This document shows positions 7,010 through 13,630 of a stretch of DNA of 14,144 nt, one piece after another. The DNA comes from RYN-433 sp036558265 (lineage in GTDB: Bacteria > Planctomycetota > Phycisphaerae > Tepidisphaerales > Tepidisphaeraceae). A program made the translations under genes and the position numbers. The DNA lies in assembly GCA_036558265.1 (NCBI GenBank), contig DATBFY010000470.1, positions 1 to 14,144 of the forward strand, given 5' to 3'. The notes under the pieces were generated by a model. That model ran no database searches. It was not told the origin of the DNA and was given only the letters and a program-made list of their open reading frames with translations. Numbering within the stretch: position 1 is the first letter of the stretch; each line of letters opens with the position of its first letter.

Positions 7010-7152
7010 CCAATTCTCTTCCTCGGCGGCAACGTACCCGGTCGATGATGCGAACGCGCCCGACGCGGTCCCATGGCAAACGCCGCGGGACGCGACGGGC
7101 GGCGTCCAGGATTCTCCGCCGGCGATCCGTCTTGCGCCGGGGAGGCTCGAAC

Positions 7153-7383
7153 AGGCGTCCGGGTCGCTCCATCGAGCGTCTTCCCGCATCCGCTGAGCGT
7201 CCTGGTCCGTCCGCTGAGCATCTTGGTCCGTCCGCTGAGCGTCTTCCCCGCTCCAAAGAGCGTCTTGCGCGCGTGAATGAGCCTCTTCGCCGCTCCCATG
7301 AGCCTCTTCCGCGCGTGAATGAGCCGCTTCCCCGCTCCAATGAGCCTCTTCCTGCGATCATGGACCGCTTCCAACGGAAGAGG
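7153..7383. repeat. 21-bp tandem repeat array, about ten to eleven units
   Basis: Units begin with GAGC at 7174, 7195, 7216, 7237, 7258, 7279, 7300, 7321 and 7342, with GACC at 7363, exactly 21 bp apart. A weaker unit precedes them at 7153. The core is GAGCGTCTTC or GAGCCTCTTC, followed by a variable 11-bp half. Units 7258-7362 also show an alternating 42-bp pattern (..GTGAAT / ..TCCAAT or TCCCAT). Because 21 is divisible by 3, every frame reads as a heptapeptide repeat; on the minus strand one frame gives KRLIGAG-KRLIHAR-KRLMGAA-like units. There are no spacers, so this is not a CRISPR array. Confidence 0.85.
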
Positions 7384-7387
7384 AGAG

Positions 7388-7468
7388 CCACAGAGCACAC
7401 AGAGGACACAGAGAGTCAAAGCAATTTTCTTCTCTCCGTGTCCTCTGTGTCCTCGGTGTGCTCTGTGG
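7388..7468. repeat. Family B palindrome (CCACAGAGcACACAGAGGA type)
   Basis: The left arm 7388-7415 (CCACAGAGCACACAGAGGA...) is matched in reverse complement by 7432-7468, which has one extra 9-mer (GACACGGAG). The arms enclose a 16-nt loop. They are built of CACAGAGGA/CACGGAGGA 9-mers. The element follows the 21-bp array directly. It could form a stable hairpin in transcripts running in from either side. Confidence 0.8.
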
Positions 7469-7524
7469 CGCATTTTGTCCGGCGCGCCTGGCCCGGGCGC
7501 CGCCGTCTCCGCTGTCCCTCCGGC

Positions 7525-7559
7525 TTCATCTGTGTTCATCCGTGTTCATCTGTGGCCAA
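7525..7559. repeat. Family A single arm, exact 35-bp copy of 6979-7013
   Basis: TTCATCTGTGTTCATCCGTG... is identical over 35 bp to the right arm plus four flanking bases of the palindrome at 6931-7009. Here only one arm is present, so it cannot form that hairpin locally, but it could pair with 6931-6960. Confidence 0.85.
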
Positions 7560-7570
7560 CATTCTCTTCG

Positions 7571-7602
7571 CTCTCCGTGTCCTCTGCGTTCTCTGTGGCG
7601 GA
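7571..7602. repeat. Family B single arm next to the cytochrome gene stop
   Basis: CTCTCCGTGTCCTCTGCGTT followed by CTCTGTGGCG is a single arm of the family B repeat. It ends about 10 bp from the stop codon of the PVC-type cytochrome gene (7612-7614). On the minus strand it lies just after that stop, in the 3' untranslated position. Confidence 0.75.
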
Positions 7603-7611
7603 GCATCCCCG

Positions 7612-10600
7612 CTAGGGCTGCCTGGCCGCGCTGTGGCTCAGCAGGAACGCGACCAGGTCGTTGAACTCCGCGGGCGAGAGCAATTCGCCAAAGCCGGTCG
7701 GCATCAGGGACAGCTTGCTCACCTCCACGCGGTCGACCTCCTTCTTGTCGATCGCGTTCTCGTGGCCGGTCACGTCCACCAGGGTGAGCGTCGCATCGGT
7801 CTGGCTCCGCACCAGGCCGCTGATCGTGTCACCGTCCTTGAGCGTGACGTTGGAGAAGCGGAACATGGGATCGACGTTGCGGTTGGGATCGATCACGTCC
7901 TCGAGCAGGCGGTCCAGCCCGCGCGCCCCGACGCCGTCGAGCTGCGGGCCGACCACCGCCCCCTGGCCTGCGATCTGATGGCAGACGGCGCAGGTCCTGG
8001 TGAACACCTGCTGGCCCCGCGCCGCATCCGCGGTCTTGGCGTCAAACGCCTTCTTCTTCAGGGCGATCAGCTTGTCGAGCGCCGCGTTGGCGGGGGCGAG
8101 GTTGGCGGTGAGCTTGCTGATCCGCCCATCCAGGTCCCTGACCTTGGCGGCCGCCAGCTTGTCCCTGACGATCGGCTCCTGGAGCAGGCGGGCGGACAGA
8201 TTGTTCCGCTCGATCGCGTCCATGAGCGTATTGGCCCCCTCGGGTCGCCCGGCCAGCGCCGCGGCGAGCTTGGCGGCAACCGCCTGCGGGGCGACGCGGA
8301 TCGGCATGATCAGCGCCTGGCGGGCCTCATCCGTGTTGGCCTCGGAGAGGGCCTTGGCGGCCGCCTCGCGCAAGTTGGCGGGTTGCTTCGGATCCGCAAC
8401 CACCGCGGCGACGGCCGGGACGTTGGATTTATCCAGCGCCAGCACCGCGGTGACGGCGGCGAGCCGCGCGGCCACATCCGCCTTGCCGTCGGCCATCAGC
8501 GCCGCCAGCGGGGCGGCGCACGCCTTGAGGGCAAGGCTCTTCGCCAGGTCCGCGGCGGCCTGCGCGCGCCGGGCATCCTTCGCGCCCTTCGCGAGCGACG
8601 TGGTCACGACCTTCACCGCCCAGTCGTGCAGGGCCGGTGGCAGGGTCGCCCCGCGCTCCTGCAATCCCGAGTGGATCGCCTGCAGGGCCTCGAGCGCCTG
8701 ATCGTCATTCGAAGCCAGGCGCTGCTGGGCGAACGCCGCGGCCGCCTGCGTCCCCTCATCCCCGCCCCAGCGGGCGGCGTGCTTGAGCAGCTCGTCCGTC
8801 GGCCCACCCGCCAGCGTCCCCGCGCGAAGCTGATCGATGATGAAGGCGGCCGCCTGCGCGGAGTTCACCGCCGGGAGCACGCCGTCGATCGTGGCCTTGT
8901 CGGCATCACTCAGGTTGCTCTTCGCCAGCCCCGCGAGGAGCCCGGGCGCTTCCAGGTGACCGCGCAGGGCGATCCGACCGACGTAGATCAGGTGCGTGTC
9001 GGCCTTGTCGGTGCCGTCGATCAGGTCCAGCAACGGCCGCAGATCCTCGGCCGCGGGGTGGAGGCCCAGCGCCTCGGCGGCGTTGCGGCGCACCAGCGGG
9101 TTCTCATCCCGCATCGCGTCGATCAGGAGCCGCCGCTGCTCGCTCGAAAGCTCCCTGGATTCTTCGAGCACCCGCACCGCGTGGCCGCGGACGATCGCAT
9201 CCGCGTCCTTCGCGGCGGCGACGATCTCGTTGGGCTGCACGGCGCCCAGGCGATACAGCACCCACAAGGCGTGGACCTTCTGCGTTGGCGTGCCGGTGGA
9301 GAGGATCGCCCGGCAGGGCTCGATCGCGGCCGTGCCGATCCGATCGGTCAGTTGATCGCTCGCCAGCATGCGGGCGGTGATGTTCGGGTGGGCGAGGGTT
9401 TTGACCAGGTCCGGTGCGGAGAGCTTGGTGAGATCAGGGAGCGGAGTCCCCAGCGCGAAACCCTCACCCCGGCCGTCTCCCGGAGTACCGGGAGAGGGAG
9501 CAATGGCCGCCGCATTTCCTGAACCCTGAACCCTCGCCCCTGCACCCTCCCTCGGCGGCACGATCCGCCAGATCCGCCCGCTCGTGCGGTCACGGCCGGG
9601 GTGGGTCAGGGGCACCTCGTAGTGGCCGATGATCTTGTTGTAAAAGTCGGCCATGTAGATGCTGCCATCGGGCGCGAAGGCGAACGCCACCGGGCGGAAC
9701 CAGGGATCGTCGCTGGCGACGAAGTCCGGCTGCTCGTGGGCGGCGGGCGTCGAACCGCTCCAGGTTGCGCTGTCCCGGTCCACGCGGCTGGTGACCGGGT
9801 TGCCGCACAGGAGGTTGTGGCGGAACTCCGCCGGCCAGCGGTCATCCTCGATCACGACCACCCCGCCGATGGCGGTCGAGCCGTGCAGGTGCCCCATGAT
9901 CTTCGGGTAGAAGCCGATCCCATCGTGCGGCCGGCCGAAATGCTCGAACCACGCGCCGCGGAGCACCATCTGGAAGGGCTTGGTATGGCAGTCCGCCAGC
10001 CAGAGCTGGCCCGCCGTGTCGAACATCAGGCCGAAGGGATTCACCGGCCCGTGGGCGATGTGATCCACGTGAGAGCCGTCCAGCGTCATGCGGTAGATGT
10101 TGCCGCTGTTCATCGAGAGCGTCGAACCGTCCTTCGCCGTGATGTGCGACTGGTTGTTGAACCCGTGCGTGGCGTAGAGGTAGCCGTCATACCCGCGGAT
10201 GAACGAGTTATTCAGGCCGTGCACGTCCCGCGTGGTGTCGAACGGGCCGTAAAGGACGTCCCGCTTGTCGCAGACGCCGTCGCCATCGGTGTCCTGGAGG
10301 AAGTAGATGTTCGGGATCGAGAAGGCGATGCAGCCGTTCTTGTAAGGATAGACGCCCGCGGGGATGTTCAGCCCATCGGCGAAGTCCGTCACCTTCGTCG
10401 CCCGCCCGGTGGCCGGGTCGATCTCCAGCACTTTCACCATGTCCCGCGGCTTGACCTTGGGGTCGCGCACGGGGAAGGGGTACTCGATCGTGCTCGTGAC
10501 CCACAGCCGGCCCCTGGCGTCCAATTCGATGTTGATCGGCTTGTGAATCTCCGGCTCGGCCGCGACGAGCTGGATGGTGAAGCCCGGCGGGAGGTGGAAG

Positions 10601-10836
10601 CTCTTGAGCTCCTGCTCGGGGGTGAGGGCGCTGGTCGGCCGGACGTTCTCGGCGAACGGGTTGACCGGGGCGGCGATCAGCGACGGCGCGATCAGCGAAA
10701 GAAGACAAACCACGCAGGACACGGAGAACACGGAGGAAGAAACAAGAGATTTGGTCTTCGCTCTGTGTCCTCCGTGTCCTCGGTGGCGGAACGCCGTTTT
10801 GTTTTCATCAGCAGCAGCGCGGGCGAGAACCTTCAC
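7612..10836 (-). CDS. PVC-type propeller/HEAT/cytochrome c protein (exported, heme-binding CxxCH)
   Basis: The 1074-residue protein is of a kind abundant in planctomycetes and verrucomicrobia. From the N-terminus it has a hydrophobic export signal at about 31-56 ending LIAAP and a membrane-bound-dehydrogenase-type beta-propeller at about 78-425 (LPPGFTIQLVAAEPEI; DTDGDGVCDKRDVL; PHDGIGFYPKIMGH). A repeat-encoded linker follows at about 429-459, then helical HEAT-like repeats at about 470-930, and a C-terminal cytochrome c domain with C949-A-V-C952-H953. M1045 (SLMPTG) is the likely sixth heme ligand. These proteins are thought to act in periplasmic redox or sugar oxidation; the substrate is unknown. 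The start is GTG 10836, supported by GGAGG at 10841-10845 with a 4-nt spacer. The hydrophilic stretch before the hydrophobic core is unusually long, about 30 residues, and residues 17-43 come from a family B palindrome. In-frame GTGs at the SSSVF region could be alternative starts but lack a basic n-region. Confidence 0.9.
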   Translation of the reverse strand: MKVLARAAADENKTAFRHRGHGGHRAKTKSLVSSSVFSVSCVVCLLSLIAPSLIAAPVNPFAENVRPTSALTPEQELKSFHLPPGFTIQLVAAEPEIHKPINIELDARGRLWVTSTIEYPFPVRDPKVKPRDMVKVLEIDPATGRATKVTDFADGLNIPAGVYPYKNGCIAFSIPNIYFLQDTDGDGVCDKRDVLYGPFDTTRDVHGLNNSFIRGYDGYLYATHGFNNQSHITAKDGSTLSMNSGNIYRMTLDGSHVDHIAHGPVNPFGLMFDTAGQLWLADCHTKPFQMVLRGAWFEHFGRPHDGIGFYPKIMGHLHGSTAIGGVVVIEDDRWPAEFRHNLLCGNPVTSRVDRDSATWSGSTPAAHEQPDFVASDDPWFRPVAFAFAPDGSIYMADFYNKIIGHYEVPLTHPGRDRTSGRIWRIVPPREGAGARVQGSGNAAAIAPSPGTPGDGRGEGFALGTPLPDLTKLSAPDLVKTLAHPNITARMLASDQLTDRIGTAAIEPCRAILSTGTPTQKVHALWVLYRLGAVQPNEIVAAAKDADAIVRGHAVRVLEESRELSSEQRRLLIDAMRDENPLVRRNAAEALGLHPAAEDLRPLLDLIDGTDKADTHLIYVGRIALRGHLEAPGLLAGLAKSNLSDADKATIDGVLPAVNSAQAAAFIIDQLRAGTLAGGPTDELLKHAARWGGDEGTQAAAAFAQQRLASNDDQALEALQAIHSGLQERGATLPPALHDWAVKVVTTSLAKGAKDARRAQAAADLAKSLALKACAAPLAALMADGKADVAARLAAVTAVLALDKSNVPAVAAVVADPKQPANLREAAAKALSEANTDEARQALIMPIRVAPQAVAAKLAAALAGRPEGANTLMDAIERNNLSARLLQEPIVRDKLAAAKVRDLDGRISKLTANLAPANAALDKLIALKKKAFDAKTADAARGQQVFTRTCAVCHQIAGQGAVVGPQLDGVGARGLDRLLEDVIDPNRNVDPMFRFSNVTLKDGDTISGLVRSQTDATLTLVDVTGHENAIDKKEVDRVEVSKLSLMPTGFGELLSPAEFNDLVAFLLSHSAARQP
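9461..9502. repeat. In-frame palindromic repeat encoding a PSPGTPGDGRGEG linker
   Basis: On the plus strand it reads CCCTCACCCCGGCCG and then an 8-bp stem, TCTCCCGG (9476-9483) and CCGGGAGA (9488-9495), around AGTA. On the coding (minus) strand it encodes APSPGTPGDGRGEG at about residues 446-459 of the PVC protein. I recall PSPGTPGEGRGEG-like stretches recurring in unrelated proteins of planctomycetes, consistent with an interspersed element tolerated in coding DNA. Confidence 0.65.
9519..9550. repeat. CCTGAACCCTGAACCCT-type repeat in the PVC gene
   Basis: CCTGAACCCTGAACCCTCGC followed by CCCTGCACCCTC is a degenerate 7-mer run (AACCCTG-like). On the coding strand it gives EGAGARVQGSG at about residues 430-440, next to the palindromic insert at 9461-9502. 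Both lie between the propeller and the HEAT region. Confidence 0.55.
10710..10786. repeat. Family B palindrome within the signal-peptide region of the PVC gene
   Basis: The left arm 10710-10736 (CCACGCAGGACACGGAGAAC...) and right arm 10761-10786 are inverted copies with a few mismatches, built from the same CACGGAGGA 9-mers as 7388-7468. They lie in frame in the PVC gene and encode residues 17-43, including the first half of the hydrophobic segment (VFSVSCVV). Confidence 0.75.
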
Positions 10837-11147
10837 GAAACCTCCGGCGGAAATGAGAAGAACGTGCGGGGCAGTCTACCCGGTCCGGCGACGTCGTCCA
10901 CCGCGGCGGATGTGCCCTGGCGTCGCGAGAGATTACGTTCGCGGGAGAGCGGCGTTGAGCCGCGGAAACGTCCGTGACCTCACATTCCAGCCGCGGAGCG
11001 GCGCAAGAATTCAGCCCCGGGCGTGGGCCCGGGGTTGTGGGTGAAGGGCAAAGGCCCCGCCCCGGAGCTCCGGGGCTGTCGGTTCTTACGATCATGGATC
11101 CCGGGCTCGCGCCGGGGCGATATTCGTCCGCCGCTCCTCGGCTTCGT
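10837..11147. other. Intergenic region upstream of the PVC gene, with GC-rich palindromes
   Basis: This 311-bp gap separates the RCK gene stop from the start of the PVC gene, both on the minus strand. GGAGG (10841-10845, minus strand) is the PVC ribosome-binding site. 10860-10975 is GC-rich sequence in which I see no clear promoter. From about 11000 to 11117 it consists of strong palindromes, listed separately. Confidence 0.6.
11005..11117. repeat. Cluster of GC-rich palindromes between the RCK and PVC genes
   Basis: An 8-bp stem with a 4-nt loop (CCCCGGGC-GTGG-GCCCGGGG, 11015-11034) is followed by the perfect palindrome CCCCGGAGCTCCGGGG (11060-11075). A weaker CCCGG...CCGGG pair lies at about 11102-11117. 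The spacing and wording (AAGAATTCAGCCCCGGGCG...) resemble an interspersed repeat known to me from planctomycete-type genomes. It lies just after the RCK stop and could end its transcript. Confidence 0.6.
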
Positions 11148-12239
11148 TCACCCCGCCCCCACCGCCGCCGCGCCTCGCCCCGCCGACGAACCACCCGCCG
11201 CCGCCGCGATGGTCGTCAGTTGCGCCAGCGGCGTGTGCACGACCAGGACGTCCCCCGTCCGCACCGTGGTCCGCGCCTCGGCCGGGAGCTGCACCGGGCC
11301 GTCCGCCGGCATCCGCGCCAGCACCTTGCAGCACCAGGCGTGCTCCAGCTCTTCCACCCGCTTGTCCGCCAGCTCGCTCGCGGGTTCCACGCGCACCTCG
11401 GCCGACACGTGCGCGATCCCCGCCAGGACGCTCGAGGAGAGCACCTTGGTGCCTAACGACATCGCCACCACCATCGGCGCCGCCAGCGTGCTGGCACTGA
11501 ACGCCACGTCCACCAGGAACGCGTTGCTGATCTTGCTGGCGATCGACTGGTCGAAGAGCCCCATCACCACCCGGATGTCGGGGTTCAATCGCCGTGAATC
11601 GAGCGCGACCTCGAGATTGGCCATGTCGTCGTTGGTGCCGATGATCACCACGCGGGCGTGGCCGATCCCCGCCGATTCCAGGATGGCATCGTCCTTCATA
11701 TCCCCGACGATGATGGGTGCGCCGGTCTGCCTCGCCTGCGGCAGGTAACGTCCGCCCTCCTCCTTCTCGATCCCGACGACCGGGACGTTGGCGGCGACCA
11801 GTTGCTCGATCACCCGCACGCCCAGCCGACCCACCCCGCACACGACCACGTGATCCCGGTACGTCGAGGCCATGACCCGCACCCATTCCTTCTCCCCCCG
11901 TCTCCGGCTCGACAAGAGCAGCGCCAGCCGCACCACCCCCTCGCCGATCAGCACGAACCCGACCACCGGGTACATCCCGCACAGGATGTTCAGATACCAC
12001 GTGCTGGGGGGCGAATTGATCGGCTGGGCCAGCATCGCCATCCACGAGGCGTACAAAGCGTTAAGCGCCGTCCGCGGCCGCTTCTCGTCGAACTCCTCGG
12101 GAGATTTCAAGTAAAGCAGCGTCCCCACCGTCAGCACCGCGGCGAGCAGGATCAACGTCCAGCGGAACTCCAGCAGGATCGCGCGCACGTACAGCAGCGA
12201 AGTCCGAACCCCCGAAGCTCCGCCGCGCCGCGCTCTCAT
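11148..12239 (-). CDS. Two-helix membrane protein with RCK (TrkA-N/TrkA-C) domain, K+ channel-like but without a TVGYG filter
   Basis: This 363-residue inner-membrane protein has the layout of a two-TM potassium channel with a cytoplasmic regulator of K+ conductance. TM1 is at about 27-44, a re-entrant-like segment at 58-84, and TM2 at 84-109. The RCK_N Rossmann domain starts near 130 with G135-V-G137-R-L-G140, and the usual acidic residue after strand 2 is E158. RCK_C is at about 278-345, followed by an Ala/Gly-rich tail. The expected filter T(V/I)GYG is absent; the pore position reads AMLAQPINSPPST. It may therefore conduct another ion or be a nucleotide-binding sensor rather than a channel. 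I chose ATG 12239; an upstream GTG (12257) would start inside the hairpin repeat. The FG-GAP gene upstream is on the same strand, but a hairpin separates them. Confidence 0.82.
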   Translation of the reverse strand: MRARRGGASGVRTSLLYVRAILLEFRWTLILLAAVLTVGTLLYLKSPEEFDEKRPRTALNALYASWMAMLAQPINSPPSTWYLNILCGMYPVVGFVLIGEGVVRLALLLSSRRRGEKEWVRVMASTYRDHVVVCGVGRLGVRVIEQLVAANVPVVGIEKEEGGRYLPQARQTGAPIIVGDMKDDAILESAGIGHARVVIIGTNDDMANLEVALDSRRLNPDIRVVMGLFDQSIASKISNAFLVDVAFSASTLAAPMVVAMSLGTKVLSSSVLAGIAHVSAEVRVEPASELADKRVEELEHAWCCKVLARMPADGPVQLPAEARTTVRTGDVLVVHTPLAQLTTIAAAAGGSSAGRGAAAVGAG

Positions 12240-12247
12240 CCCAACGT

Positions 12248-12313
12248 CCCGTAGCACGGGCGCCCCGCCCGTGATTGAGCATGGTCACGGGGGCGGGGCG
12301 CCCGTGCTACGGG
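12248..12313. repeat. Family D long inverted repeat between the FG-GAP and RCK genes
   Basis: The left arm 12248-12273 (CCCGTAGCACGGGCGCCCC...) pairs with the right arm 12286-12313 with one 2-nt bulge, around a 12-nt loop (ATTGAGCATGGT). The stem is about 26 bp and very GC-rich. It is the full form of the single-arm element at 2989-3012. It starts 9 nt before the RCK ATG and ends 29 nt after the FG-GAP stop, so it could act as a terminator, as a leader structure, or both. Confidence 0.85.
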
Positions 12314-12341
12314 CAACTCGCGCGCGCCGTGATCCTTTACT

Positions 12342-13553
12342 TCACTTGCCTTCGTTCCAGTAAATTCTCACGTTCTTCGTCGCCCGGCCCACGGCGACGA
12401 TGTCCGGCCGCCCATCGCCGTTCAGGTCGCCCACCACCTGGTCCTCCACCGCCACCCCGCCCGGATCCAGCTCGGCCTTCTCCCACTTCTGCCCCGTCGG
12501 ATCCGTCGCCTTGTAGACCCGCGACCCGCTCTTGGCCGATCCGTCTTTCATCGGGTCGCGCACGCCGATTACCAGCTCGTCATCCCCATCCCCATCCAGA
12601 TCCGCGCACCAGACCGCGTGCCCCCACAGGAGCTGATCATCCAGCACCTGCCGATGCCAGTCGGCCTGCCCCGGCTGCTGGGTGTAGACGACCACCTTGT
12701 TCCCGTGCCACGGCTCGATCGTCCCGATGTACCGCGTGCCGCTCTTGAGCTTCCCGAGCTTGATCTCGCTCGACCCGCGGTTGGTGTTGGGCTTGGACTG
12801 ATCGCCCTCGCCCAGGTGCGCGATGTCCCACTTCTGCCCGTCTTTGGAGAGCAGGCTCACCCCCTCGTAACTCGCGACCAGGATCTCCGGGCGCTTGGCG
12901 CCGCTGACGTTGATCACCTGGAAGTTGTGCGGCACGTGCAACCGGTCGGTGATCAGCTCCGTCGGCCAGTCCGCCTGGGTCGGGTCGGCGGGGATGTGCC
13001 GGATCTGCATCCGCACGCCCGCCTCCGACCAGTTCTTCGCATTCGTCGAACCGGGCCCGGTCAGCGGCATCGTGACGAGCACCTTCTTTCCCGTGCCATC
13101 GAGGTCCGCCCACCGCATGCGGTGAAGCGTCGGCTCCTCATAATTGATTTTGAACTCCTGCCACGGCTCATCCAGCGTCTTGCCCCGCCGGTACCACTGG
13201 AGGGTCGAAGGCTCCTTTGTGTTCCCCGGCCGCCACCCCGCCCCCAGCGCCAGGTCTACCTTTCCGTCGCCGTCGATGTCGTAGGGGTCGAGGCAGACGT
13301 TGTCGAGGCTCTTCTGCCCCGACATGATCGTCCGCAGCGCCCAGGTCGGGTTCTCGAACCAGATCACCCGGTCCTTGTCCACGACTACGATGTCGGGCTT
13401 GCCGTCGCCGTTGATGTCCACCAGGCTGACCGCGTAGCCGATCTTCAGGCTCTTGTCGATCTCCTGCACCTTGAAGTTCGGGATCGCCGCGCCCGCCGGA
13501 CGCGCCAGGAAGAGAAGAAAGCCGCCCGCCGCGAGCATCGCAATCCAACGCAT
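12342..13553 (-). CDS. Secreted FG-GAP/VCBS repeat protein
   Basis: This 403-residue exported protein starts with a classic signal peptide (MRWIAMLAAGGFLLFLARP, cleavage about 22). The mature part is probably a beta-propeller of FG-GAP/VCBS repeats. Four Ca2+-binding-like loops are visible: DINGDGKPD at 46-54, DIDGDGKVD at 92-100, DLDGDGDDE at 318-326 and DLNGDGRPD at 376-384. Such proteins bind carbohydrates or surfaces or serve as scaffolds; no catalytic motif is visible. ATG 13553 is chosen because GGAGG (13558-13562) lies 4 nt upstream; the frame extends 18 codons further without signal-peptide character. The protein ends cleanly IYWNEGK. The NUDIX gene lies 77 bp upstream on the same strand. 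Confidence 0.85.
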   Translation of the reverse strand: MRWIAMLAAGGFLLFLARPAGAAIPNFKVQEIDKSLKIGYAVSLVDINGDGKPDIVVVDKDRVIWFENPTWALRTIMSGQKSLDNVCLDPYDIDGDGKVDLALGAGWRPGNTKEPSTLQWYRRGKTLDEPWQEFKINYEEPTLHRMRWADLDGTGKKVLVTMPLTGPGSTNAKNWSEAGVRMQIRHIPADPTQADWPTELITDRLHVPHNFQVINVSGAKRPEILVASYEGVSLLSKDGQKWDIAHLGEGDQSKPNTNRGSSEIKLGKLKSGTRYIGTIEPWHGNKVVVYTQQPGQADWHRQVLDDQLLWGHAVWCADLDGDGDDELVIGVRDPMKDGSAKSGSRVYKATDPTGQKWEKAELDPGGVAVEDQVVGDLNGDGRPDIVAVGRATKNVRIYWNEGK

Positions 13554-13557
13554 GAGG

Positions 13558-13562
13558 CCTCC
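13558..13562 (-). promoter_or_regulatory. Shine-Dalgarno GGAGG of the FG-GAP gene
   Basis: GGAGG on the minus strand with spacer CCTC before ATG 13553. It has the same 4-nt spacing as GGAGG before the PVC GTG (10841-10845). It decides the start of this gene. Confidence 0.7.
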
Positions 13563-13630
13563 TCGAATAGGACGCACCATGCTACCGGGATTCGATGGCC
13601 CATGCACCGGCGCCGCGCGCGGATGGATGA

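Larger units (their letters stand above)
6961..7611. other. Convergent intergenic region made almost entirely of repeats
   Basis: This 651-bp gap lies between the narB stop and the stop of the cytochrome gene on the other strand. In order it holds the right arm of palindrome A, about 120 bp of GC-rich sequence with no feature I recognise (7014-7130), the 21-bp tandem array, palindrome B, a single family A arm and a single family B arm. Long open frames cross it on both strands, but they begin or end in repeats and no frame shows a known domain. I do not call a protein gene here. Confidence 0.7.

Noticed and set aside
7153..7383. CRISPR array or plasmid iteron origin
   Set aside because: Units are contiguous with no unique spacers, and there is no cas gene. 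No Rep gene, DnaA boxes or AT-rich region are nearby, so an iteron origin is unsupported.
7006..9522. Long plus-strand open frame across the repeat region and opposite the PVC gene
   Set aside because: It begins in repeats and is then antisense to the well-supported propeller/HEAT/cytochrome gene. Its composition is shadow-like.
12240..12257. GTG start for the RCK gene at 12257
   Set aside because: It would lie inside the hairpin repeat and adds only six residues. ATG 12239 gives a normal N-terminus.
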